From: Podarcis raffonei
Taxonomy: Eukaryota > Chordata > Lepidosauria > Squamata > Lacertidae
NCBI RefSeq assembly: GCF_027172205.1
Contig: NC_070614.1
Location: 38,818,001-38,882,000, forward strand
Direction of reading: 5' to 3'
Length of the DNA stretch: 64,000 nt
In this document: positions 52,101 through 58,900 of the stretch, one piece after another
How positions within the stretch are numbered: the first letter of the stretch is position 1
Layout of the letters: each line of letters starts with the position of its first letter
Translations under genes and position numbers: made by a program
Notes under the pieces: generated by a model
The model's database searches: none
The model's input: only the letters and a program-made list of their open reading frames with translations
What the model was told of the DNA's origin: nothing

Positions 52101-52752
52101 GTGCCTTGTCTTTAGACTGCCTCAAAACTCCTTTTTTTCCACTGAAGGCAGACATTTATGAAATGAAATGGCACAGAAACGACAGAGAGGCCAGGACTAA
52201 TATTATGGGATGCCTGGGAGTAGAAGGTGTATGGAGTAGAAGGATGGCCTCTATGGTAGCCCAGTGGAGACATGATTGGCTAGGCAGACTTGTATGCAAA
52301 TATGCAAATCTGGCCTCTGCTAAGGATGACAGCCCTGCCTCAGTAGCTTCCCTATCTGTGAAATGGGAATAAGAGTGACCCAGCCGTTTCAAGGGCAAAC
52401 TCTAGGGAAGATTATGCAGTGCCCTGAAGATTAATACAAAAAATACCACCAGCAGCAAGAAAATGGATGCATGTATAGAGGAAATACGAAGCTAAGTACA
52501 TGAATACTTAGGGAGAGGTGGACAGGCAGGCAAAGGAGGAACCAGGTGGAGGAATGATTGCAAGGGAGGATCGAAGGGGTATCACTCACATGAGCCCAGG
52601 TCCTTGGCCCCTCGGCGGTCGGGACTTTTGACCGGTCCCTGAAGGAGGCTCTTGAGACTGACCATCGCGGAGCTCGGGGTGGCTAGTCCCAAAGGAGGAG
52701 AGGCGAGCATGGGGCTAGGAGCCGGGCTACTTTGGGTGGCTGGGCGGGCCAT
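36707..52752 (-). CDS. DBP: DBP, D-box binding PAR bZIP transcription factor, whole coding span, 4 coding exons
   Basis: DBP is a nuclear PAR-bZIP activator that binds D-box sites (RTTAYGTAAY) and drives circadian output genes; it is itself controlled by CLOCK:BMAL1. The spliced exons give 312 residues (human 325). The N-terminus [12 protein letters not shown] resembles human [32 protein letters not shown] (about 80-99) is the conserved activation-region block. [20 protein letters not shown] to [13 protein letters not shown] is the PAR domain (about 173-241). The last exon holds the basic region [18 protein letters not shown] and the leucine zipper. Junction phases 1, 1 and 0 all fit. The gene faces SPHK2 tail-to-tail and lies downstream of ISOC2 on the same strand. 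TEF and HLF are the paralogue alternatives, but the N-terminus, the [12 protein letters not shown] block and the SPHK2 neighbour favour DBP. Confidence 0.95.
37028..37395 (+). mobile_element. L2-like LINE 3' end with (ATT)n tail
   Basis: The plus strand reads through [20 protein letters not shown] and [16 protein letters not shown], the usual C-terminal end of L2/CR1-group reverse-transcriptase frames. A CCAGAGTGGCTGGGGAGGCC and GGCCAGATGGGCAGGGTGTA 3' UTR follows, then an ATT run at 37357-37391. It is 5'-truncated. Confidence 0.7.
37925..37990. repeat. Fold-back element fragment
   Basis: One arm only: GTGTTGGGAACCTCTGCCCC and GCAGCTGAACTACAACTCTC. Confidence 0.35.
39029..39215. repeat. MITE fragment (GAATTCTGGGAGCTGTAG type)
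   Basis: CACATTCACACTATGTGTTT, then ACTTTAAACAATCATGGTTC and GGAATTCTGGGAGCTGTAGT. Same family as 25625-25868, with a diverged second arm. Confidence 0.45.
39690..39835 (+). repeat. MIR-like SINE fragment
   Basis: TTCACTGGGTCAGCCACTTT, CTACCTCACAGGGTTGCTGT and CTTGAGCACCTTGAAAGAAA in the standard order, lacking the tRNA head. Confidence 0.5.
40003..40115. repeat. Fold-back element copy
   Basis: TGGGAACCTGTGGCCCTCCA on the left and GACGATGGGAGCTGTAGTCC on the right, with CAGCAGGACCAATGGTCAGG in the core. It ends about 90 bp from DBP exon 3. Confidence 0.5.
40207..40427 (-). CDS. DBP: DBP exon 3: PAR domain
   Basis: Minus-strand acceptor CCAG (40431-40428), donor GTGAGA (from 40206); 221 nt, phase 1 in and 0 out. 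It encodes residues 168-241: [60 protein letters not shown] and [13 protein letters not shown]. This is the proline-and-acidic-rich domain next to the basic region and is almost identical to human DBP. Confidence 0.97.
41108..41235. mobile_element. Fold-back MITE, well-preserved copy
   Basis: Begins CAGGGTTTCCCCAACTTGGG and ends CCCAAGCTGGGGAAACCCTG, with inner arms GACTACAATTCCCATCATC and GATGATGGGAATTGTAGTC. The arms are complementary over roughly 50 bp each. Confidence 0.65.
41270..42085. repeat. Degenerate minisatellite, C-rich on + strand
   Basis: Irregular repeats of words like AACCCAGGAGTCCTACTCCC and AACCCGGGAATCCTGATCTC recur every 45-65 bases. The + strand is strongly C-rich and G-poor. 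The low-complexity composition creates long open frames on both strands that are not genes. Similar words in inverse orientation appear at 42660-43060. Confidence 0.6.
42060..42630 (-). promoter_or_regulatory. DBP: Intron 2 CpG island with two E-boxes
   Basis: Very GC- and CpG-rich block with CAG/CTG clusters at 42201-42261. CACGTG occurs at 42283-42288 and 42386-42391; the second shares GCACGTGAGC with the promoter tandem at 54046-54055. In mouse, Dbp intron 2 is a known CLOCK-bound region, so a conserved intronic circadian element is plausible. It could also be an unannotated promoter. Confidence 0.5.
42660..43060. repeat. Degenerate minisatellite, G-rich on + strand
   Basis: Repeats of GGACTCCTGGGTTCTCATGG and GGGACTCCTGGGTTCTCCGG, spaced 60-100 bases apart. 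This is the reverse complement of the array at 41270-42085, on the other side of the CpG island. Confidence 0.6.
43978..44092. repeat. Fold-back element copy
   Basis: CCTTTGGCCCTGCAGATATT and CTACAACTCCCATCATGAC pair with GGTGGGAGTTGTAGTTCAG and CTGGAGGGCCAAAGACTCC. Confidence 0.6.
44136..44513 (-). mobile_element. Squam1/Sauria-type SINE, full length, reverse
   Basis: This is the reverse complement of the element at 60676: a Bov-B-like tail at the left, body GCACGGAAATGCCATTTACC, and the tRNA-like head at the right ending CCACCCGCGTCCC. A 26 bp segment (GTTTGTCTGCAGACAGCTTC core) is duplicated in tandem at 44219-44244 and 44245-44270. Confidence 0.8.
45788..46126 (-). CDS. DBP: DBP exon 2
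   Basis: Minus-strand acceptor TCTGCAG (to 46127), donor GTAAAC (from 45787); 339 nt, phase 1 both sides. It encodes residues 55-167: [60 protein letters not shown], then a Ser/Pro-rich stretch. Human DBP has LKEKERK and [20 protein letters not shown] at the same places. Confidence 0.96.
46770..46918. repeat. MITE copy (CAGTTCCCAGGATTCTTTGG type)
   Basis: CACCACTTCCCCCCATTAAC and CCTGGGAACTCTAGCTTATC on the left, CACAGTTCCCAGGATTCTTT on the right. Same family as 25625-25868. Confidence 0.5.
47655..47880. mobile_element. Mariner-like MITE with TA duplication, second copy
   Basis: Begins CAGTGATACATCAGGTTAAG and ends AACCCGAGATACCACTG, with TA at 47653-47654 and 47881-47882. Same family as 17744-17977, in the other order. 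Confidence 0.65.
47930..48080 (-). repeat. L2-like LINE tail with ATT-rich run
   Basis: An ATT/ATA run, then GTACCCTGCCCATCTGACTG and GGGTTGGCTGAGCC, the reverse complement of the 3' tail seen at 37310-37395. Confidence 0.6.
48680..48850 (+). repeat. MIR-like SINE
   Basis: CAGGTTCAAATCCTGGCTCA is the plus-strand B box. CCTTGGGCAAGTTCTTAATC and CATCTGTAAAATGGGAATAT follow, as in MIR. Confidence 0.65.
49131..49205 (-). repeat. (GATT)n and repeat tail
   Basis: A GATT run at 49131-49156 precedes CTATCCCACCCTTCCTCTCC and AAGTAGTCCAGGGTGGC, a common squamate repeat end in minus orientation. Confidence 0.55.
49318..49450 (+). repeat. MIR-like SINE fragment
   Basis: GCCTCAGTTTTACTCAACTG and TGAAATGGGAACAACAACAC correspond to the MIR 3' half. 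Confidence 0.45.
49738..49766. repeat. (AAC)n microsatellite
   Basis: About nine uninterrupted AAC units. Confidence 0.85.
50180..50640 (-). promoter_or_regulatory. DBP: Intron 1 CpG island, candidate alternative DBP promoter
   Basis: GC- and CpG-rich block with no repeat identity, 4.1 kb upstream of DBP exon 2 on the transcribed strand. On the minus strand it leads into a short ATG-containing exon ending in a GTGGGT donor (see next entry). The related genes TEF and HLF are known to use alternative first exons, which makes the idea reasonable. Confidence 0.4.
50281..50308 (-). CDS. DBP: Candidate alternative DBP first coding exon
   Basis: Minus-strand ATG at 50308 reads MGGGHTDTD and one further base, then meets the donor GTGGGTATC at 50280. 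The exon ends in phase 1, exactly the phase needed by DBP exon 2, giving [10 protein letters not shown] joined to VIKDKERK. The frame is open and the context is a CpG island. This is a prediction from phase and splice signals only; a chance one-in-three match is possible. Confidence 0.35.
50753..50771. repeat. (CAG)n microsatellite
   Basis: Six CAG units followed by CGAGCGAACCCAGGCGTCC, a relative of the intron 2 minisatellite words. Such words recur to about 51460. Confidence 0.7.
51104..51252 (-). mobile_element. tRNA-Lys-like SINE with CR1-type tail
   Basis: The minus strand begins GATAGCTCAGTCGGGAGAGC, a tRNA A-box region, with ATGAGACTCATGATTGCAGG next. It ends in GGGTTGGGCTAGATGACCC and an ACAATTCTATTATAATTC tail. 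The head resembles a lysine tRNA and the tail is CR1-type. Confidence 0.65.
51659..51673. repeat. Poly-C tract
   Basis: Fifteen consecutive C bases on the + strand, not part of a named element. Confidence 0.8.
52325..52440 (+). repeat. MIR-like SINE fragment
   Basis: CCTCAGTAGCTTCCCTATCT and GTGAAATGGGAATAAGAGTG match the MIR 3' part. Confidence 0.45.
52590..52752 (-). CDS. DBP: DBP exon 1
   Basis: The start is ATG at 52752-52750 and the donor GTGAGT begins at 52589; 163 nt, phase 1 out. It encodes residues 1-54: [40 protein letters not shown] and [14 protein letters not shown]. Human exon 1 has MARP and LGLRSLLQG at matching positions. The frame stays open upstream of this ATG, but nothing upstream resembles DBP. 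Confidence 0.93.
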
Positions 52753-54130
52753 AGCGAAAGCGGCAGCAGCAGGAAGATCCAGGAGGTGCCCACCGCTGAA
52801 AATTGCTTTTTTCGCCCTTCTTCTATGGTGTCGAGCAGGGGACAGCGAATAAAAACAAAAGGTCCTTGTGGAAAACAGCAGCAGAAACCCCCGAGGGAGA
52901 TTCACCGATTCGATGCTCGACTGGAAAAGGAAGTTGAGGTGTAGGTTTTGGGGTGGGATTTTCTATTTTATTTTAAAGGAGGAGGCTGTCTTCTCTCTCT
53001 CTCTCCTGCTACCAGCCTGGAAACAAGCCTCCGGAGGGGCAGGCGATGGCCCCCACCTTGCCTCACTCCGATCCAAATTTAGCAGCCAACCGGCTCTGAG
53101 GAAGATCTCCCCAAAAGATGGGCAAAGAAATATATATATATATATTTGCGATGAAGTTATTGGAAAATGTGGAGCGGGGTGGAGTAAAGAGTTCCTAAGA
53201 TCCAACGAGATTTCCCTAGGGAACGGGAGGGTTGTATTTCCAATCTTGCTAGAACAAAATTATTTCCCCTAGAATTAAAAGTCACCAGCTTTCGGCGAGC
53301 TTTAGCAGATTTAAGGCGCCAAAGGAAAACGGAAAAGTCAGCAAATCCAAAATGCCCAGGCGATCCCTTTGCTAAGGATCTCGCAGTTGCAGCAGCGGCA
53401 GCGACGGGTGATCTCCGCTGCTTTTTCTTCCAGTCAGATCCTAAATAGGCTGGAAGAGGGATGTCCGTGATCTATAAATGGGGAGGGGAGACCCCGTCTT
53501 CTCAGCAGGCAGTGAGGGAATCCGAGTGTGGGGGAACCTCTTCGCACCTTCCTTTTATTAATCAGTATTATTATTATATTATAATAATAAAAATAAAGGG
53601 AAACCGAAAGCAAATCCTGCCGCTTTCCTGAACCCTTCGCTCCGGTTTTCCCCCAAATGCGAATCTACAACCAAGTTTTTTTTAATAAAAAAAATTGCAT
53701 ATAAATAAAAATTGCTCGTTACTTTCCTCTAAGCACTTTGCAACTGGCTTCGGGTCTTTCCCCCCTCCTTTTGCAACATTCGAAGTGGGAGGAGCCGCGA
53801 GGGCCCAATGGGCGGAGCTAAGGGCGCCCTTCTCTTCCAATCGGCAGCCCAACAGCCCGAGATTTGCAAACACAGCTCCCCCGTCCCGCGCCCTTCCCGT
53901 TCTGTCATGTGCGCCTGCCATGGGGCAGGTGGGGCTCTGACCTAGATTTGGCCAATAGCAGAGCAGCAGATGGGAGGAGCCTGACCCAGTTTTGGCCAAT
54001 GGCGAGGCGGCGGGAGGGGGAGCAGGAGACTGCTCGGGATTGGGAGCACGTGAGCAGGCACGTGTTGCTGGTGTTGTGATGAGGGAGCGGAGCAGAGAGA
54101 AAGTTGGGTCTTAAAGGGGCAGCGAGGAGG
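52753..54130 (-). promoter_or_regulatory. DBP: DBP promoter and 5' UTR region
   Basis: Contains four CCAAT boxes (53805-53809, 53837-53841, 53952-53956, 53996-54000), a GC box at 53810-53815 and a tandem E-box at 54047-54064. The clustering of CCAAT boxes suggests a start site downstream of them on the minus strand, at about 53.6 kb or lower. An AT dinucleotide run at 53130-53145 may lie in the 5' UTR. Confidence 0.6.
54047..54064. promoter_or_regulatory. DBP: Tandem CACGTG E-boxes, 6 bp apart
   Basis: CACGTG at 54047-54052 and 54059-54064, with AGCAGG between. E-boxes are the known entry point of CLOCK:BMAL1 to Dbp, and a 6-7 bp spacing is the described E1-E2 arrangement for tandem binding. 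The site lies about 1.3 kb upstream of the DBP start codon. Confidence 0.7.
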
Positions 54131-55270
54131 ACACGGGAAGGTGGGTGATCCCTGCCTAAAGCGATCACAGGCTCAACCAGGAGCCGGGGACCTCTGCGCT
54201 TTCCTCCTTGCAGGCTTCTTGCCTCTGCTGCTCAGAAACACTATTGGGGCGGGGAGGAGGGGAGTGAAACATCTCACCAAAGCAGCTTACCTTTGCAGAG
54301 CATAGGAATCCAAAGGATTAAATCCTTAAAGCCAACACGCTACAAATCTCTATATAAAAGTATAGTTGTCGCGTGCAGCGCGTTACTCCACTCAGAGTTG
54401 ATCCACGTAAACTGATGGGCATGCACTGGTTTCCAGCGGGTTTCCTCTTTCACTGGCAGCCTAACAGCAGTGAGATGTGCAGAACTAAAGCAGGCTCTCC
54501 CCGGAGCTGGCATTCTGGAAAGGCACAGAGCTCGCTTCACACCTGCACAAAAATGCAGCCTTTCTGCTCCAAATAGGCTCCATGTGGAGCTGCCAGGTTT
54601 CATAGCAAGCATTTCCACAAACAAGCCTCCCAATAATGCACATGTGGTTTTTCCTACATTGGTGCTGCAGAGTGTGGATGTGGTGGGAGGGAGAGGAAGC
54701 TACATTTTGTGGAACTGACTATCGGATGCAATGCTTCAAAGCCTAGGAGCCTTCTCTTTACTGCAGAGAGAGGCTGCTCTCATTGGTGCGTAGCTGCATG
54801 TAAAACAACCATTAGAAAGGCACAGCTACAGAGACTGATTTAAAAGTTGGCAACCCTCTTGAGGCTGAGGAATACACACATACCAGAAAGTATGCAGAAG
54901 AGGACACTAAAAAGTCAGAACTTGACAAGCGTTATTGAATCATCAGGATCTGTCCTTGAACATAACCAAATATCTACCTCTCATAATTGTGGGCAGAACA
55001 AGAAATTATGTAAGTAGCACTAGGTGTGTTGTGGGGGGGGGCGTATCTTCAGATCAAGGTGTTTCCCCTTCCCCAAACCCAGCTCCTCATATTTCTGCTT
55101 TTAATATCTCCCTTGCTCTCTCCCCAACTTCTCAACATTCTTAAACAAATTTCCCAAAGCTGCAACAAAATGCATAGAAGGAAAAACAATTTCTAATTCT
55201 GTATATGCAGACGCACCTTCGAGAACATGACCAATAAGGAAATGCGCAAATCAAATTATTACGTGCAAAA
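54131..55270. other. Spacer between DBP promoter and ISOC2 3' end
   Basis: About 1.1 kb without a recognised gene. A TATATAAAAG word lies at about 54350 on the + strand, but no exon follows it. The stretch TCCACTCAGAGTTGATCCAC near 54388 resembles a common lizard repeat word. Confidence 0.5.
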
Positions 55271-55859
55271 ATAAATGAACATCATTTATTCTAACTGCAG
55301 ATTATGGCTTTTCTGCAGCATCATTTATTCTAACTGCAGATTATGGTTGGGTGGGGCGAATCTGGCATTTTTACAAGTGCAGAATTCAAAATCCTCCTCA
55401 TGTACCTTGAATGCCTCACAAAATGTGCCTATCTGTGAGAAGATGCCACAAATCTTTTGGTGCAGTCTCTTCAGAATTGTAGCTCTGTGAGGGGACATGG
55501 GGGCGTCTCCTAACAATGCTCAGCACGGGATTCCTTCGGGGAAGCCGTGGTTGTCTAAAGTGGTATGATACTGCTTTAAATGTGTAGTGCAGATGAGTCC
55601 TAAATTTGAACCTGGGCCCATGCCCCCAAACTTGTGCACAAAAATGGAAACACTTCCATCCCACTGAATAATCACAGAGAAAGCTGTAAATTGGGAATTA
55701 GGGTATCAGTTTTCCAGCATAGGCTACAACCCAATTTCCTGTATAAAAATTATATTTGCACATCTTGATTCCACTTCTCCTACCCAATGTGTGGCAATGG
55801 CAGACCTAAGCAGTTGGAGATGCTTTAAAGCAAGGAGGAGGATCAATGGAGCAGCTGGC
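55270..55859 (-). other. ISOC2: ISOC2 3' UTR (inferred extent)
   Basis: Runs from the stop codon to two minus-strand AATAAA signals, at 55324-55329 and 55285-55290 (TTTATT on +). The two signals lie in a 39 bp tandem duplication starting at 55281 and 55320. A MITE (55448-55600) is embedded. Confidence 0.5.
55448..55605. repeat. ISOC2: MITE copy inside ISOC2 3' UTR
   Basis: CAGAATTGTAGCTCTGTGAG and GATTCCTTCGGGGAAGCCGT, then GTATGATACTGCTTTAAATG. Same family as 25625-25868, strongly diverged in its left arm. Confidence 0.5.
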
Positions 55860-55940
55860 CTAGCTGAAAAGGGGGCCTGGTTCTTTCAGGAGGGGGAGAA
55901 GGCCGCTGTCTGGGGCAGGGTCCTTAATCAACTTCAGGAT
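55860..55940 (-). CDS. ISOC2: ISOC2 exon 5 (C-terminus)
   Basis: Minus-strand acceptor TTTTCAG at 55947-55941 after a T- and C-rich tract, stop TAG at 55862-55860; 81 nt. It encodes [26 protein letters not shown]. Human reads [20 protein letters not shown]. It lies 3.6 kb from exon 4. Confidence 0.93.
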   Translation of the reverse strand: MLKLIKDPAPDSGLLPLLKEPGPLFS

Positions 55941-58900
55941 CTGAAAAGAGAAGGAGATGCAGATGTGAAATCTTCCAGGGGCTACCAACTATGCTTTCTT
56001 TCAATGCAGAACCTTCTTCCGAGGCAGCCCCACACCCCGGCCCCACAAATCTGGTTGCCTTTCAGAAGCTGTGACTCCAACTCCTATAAACCCCAGTTGG
56101 CGTGGACAGTGGTCAGGGATGATGGGAGTTGTAGTCCAACAATATCCGGCAAGCTCCAGATTAGAGAAGGCCCTAGGAAGAAAGAAAACAAGGAAATACA
56201 GCAGAAGCAATACATGCTCACCCCTCCTAAATAAGGCAGGCCTTGGCTGCCTATCTTCTCCATGTCCTCATGGCCTGGCAAGCTGCTGCCCCAGGATTGG
56301 GTCTTACTCACAAAATCAGGGCTTGCCTGAGTTTGTTTCACAGCTTGTTGGCACAAGCACTGGGGTGGCACACTAATGCGGAACCCGTGGTCCTCCAAAT
56401 CTTGTTGGGTTCCAGCTCCTATCATCCTTGATTGATGGGAGCCGGGCTGCTGTAGTGGTTAGAATGTCTGATGATGACCTGGAAGGCCAGGGTCAAAATC
56501 CTCCCTCAGCCATGTAGCTCACTGGGTGACCTTGGGCAATCTCTGCCTCGCAAGCAGAAGGTCTCAGGCTCAATCCCAAAAGGCGTCTCCAGGTAGGGCT
56601 GGCAGTGACCCCTGCCTGAAACCCCGGAGAGCTGCTGCCAGCCGGGGGCCACCAGGGGGCGCATTGGAAGACGGTCGACAATAACATCTCTCCGACACAC
56701 ACGAGGTAATTAAGAGGCTGATATGGGAGTATGCAGCCTCCCTTCGTTGCCCCAAGGGAATGGGGAACGCTGCCTTGCCTGCTGTGTCCATAATTCACCC
56801 CCAGATTCGAAAGAAGGGGGTGAGGGCACTAGGCACAAAGCCCTCGGGTGGGTCCGGCTCTCCCGGACGCTGTCTCTGATCGCGCACTGGTTTGCATAAG
56901 CTCGAAATATATAATTGGAAATGAAGCAAATGCACATATTTCAAGTGAAGAACGGAAGTGAAGACTGCTAACTGAAGTGACCTCTGTGAAACGAGAGCAA
57001 CGGGTTGGATTTAACGGAATACAACATGAAGAAAATACACCAGGTTCAGTATGCCGGAGCGGGACTGGATGGGGGGGGGGGACTTTTTTTCTTTTCTTCT
57101 ATGTGATTAACCAATAACCCCTCCTCATAAAGAACCGTCGCATAACCGACCTAAGCAGGATGATTAAAAACTGTGTGGAAATGATTTACTACCAAAAGTT
57201 TGGTTTGTGAGATTGAGAAAAAGAACAAGGGCTTTTGATGGCGCAGCAACAAAAAGGGAGTCGCCATTTTGACAGGTCCTGTCGAAAGATTCATGATCGG
57301 GAGGAGGAAGCTTTGTTTTCATATTGGATTCCTGGTAGAACCTCTTCGAGGACTGAGAAAGAGGGACAGACCTGTGAAAAGTGAATGAATAGACAGCAAG
57401 AATGTTTTTCTTTATAGAAGTGATGAAATACGGTAGCCGTCTGAAATACCGACTCTTGGACGAACGGAAAAATCCACACAGGAATACAAATTTGTTTCAA
57501 CCCGCTTATGGAGACAATCAGAGGCCACAAAGACAAAGAAGGAAAAATATATGAAAATAACTAGAAGAGATGTGGAAAACAGCAAGAAAGGATTGGATAG
57601 AATTCTGAACATTATTTGGACAGATTTGTGGACTTTTAAAGCAGCAGCAACAAGAGGATTGGATCCCTTTCAGAACTTGAAATATGGGTACCCCCAGCAA
57701 AAATTTAAAATTAGGCTTTGCAATTCAGAACTTATGTGATTTGATTTGATATGATTGGTCTGTTAATAAAAATTATTCAGGGGGGAAAAAAAGAGAGAGC
57801 TGCTGCCAGCCAGTGTGGACGGTATGGAGTTAGATGGACCAATGGTGTGACTCATACTGACTTATACTAAGGCAGCTTCTCACGCTCCTCACAGGTTTCT
57901 TGGTGGGGATTAAATGAGATGTGGGGGGAGAATCATGTGCATCCCCTTGGATAAAAAGTAGGATATAAATGCAATAAACTAAATGTTCATGTTGGCTGGA
58001 GATGATGGGACGCTGTATCCTGGAAACATCTGGAAGGCGACAGGCTGCTCTCTGCCTGCCTGCCTGCTTACTTTGTCTATCCATTATTTCCTCCCTGCAT
58101 GGTTGAAATTGTAATGGTAAGCTCCTAAGTCAGGGAACTGTCCCTTTTCCCCTTGAAAACGATGATGACGGCAATTCATTACTATTAAAATTACTTATTA
58201 AAGTCGTACCTTGGTTGTCAAAAGGAATAAATAATAAACATTATTTATTGTTACTATCCTGAAATAACTCCTTCCTATATGCATGAGGAAAGCCTAGCAG
58301 AATATCTTGGGTCATCCATAGGCCACCTCTCTGGACTGTGAACTCTGCCTCCCCTAAGGAAACAACGCTTGCTCTGTCGAAAAGAAGCCTTGTGATTTAT
58401 TGTGACATAAGCTTTCATGGTCTGGGGCCAAACCATCATCAGATACATGAAGTGTTATCTTCTTTCGATTGCTGTTTCATTTATATTTCTCACGCGAGTC
58501 TGAATATTGGGGGGGGGGGCAGGGAGGAACGGTGAGCAAATGGGCCAAAAGGCCACAGCTGCAGATACCATCAGTGACATTTCTATGCAAAAGCACAGAG
58601 ATCACTTGCAACAGCAGTAACCGGCAATAATATTCCTAGCGTTGCTGTGCTGATTTCGCCACCTGTGCTGGGGAAAGAGAACCCTGGTCTCGACTAAGCC
58701 TTAAATGTATCAAATCAAACTTGCTGCTAATTCTGGAGCAGGAATTGTTCCTAGTTCTGCTCTCGTTCTTGGGATTCACTTATTTAGGAAAGGGATAAGG
58801 AGCAGATGTAGGAAAGGAGGAGGCGGCAAGAGCCCCATATCTGGTCAGGGGCCCTATGTTTTTTCCAAACACTCTGCAGTTTCTCAGTAAGTTAACCAAT

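Larger units (their letters stand above)
46127..52589 (-). other. DBP: DBP intron 1
   Basis: 6.5 kb with MITEs, an L2-like tail, SINE fragments and a CpG island near 50.2-50.6 kb that may hold an alternative first exon. An isolated CACGTG sits at 48431-48436. Nothing else is recognised in 46130-46760, 46920-47640 or 51480-52320. Confidence 0.7.
56546..57900 (+). repeat. tRNA-related squamate SINE, split by an L1-like insertion
   Basis: Left part: CAAGCAGAAGGTCTCAGGCT, CAATCCC, then GGTAGGGCTGGCAGTGACCC, up to the 17 bp word GAGAGCTGCTGCCAGCC. Right part resumes at 57795 with the same 17 bp word, then GGAGTTAGATGGACCAATGG and ACTAAGGCAGCTTCTCACG. Confidence 0.65.

Noticed and set aside
58650-58740. 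Possible ISOC2 last exon near a block related to 61090-61150
   Set aside because: The reverse-strand reading has no IxKLIK or APDSGLL text; the true exon was found at 55860-55940.
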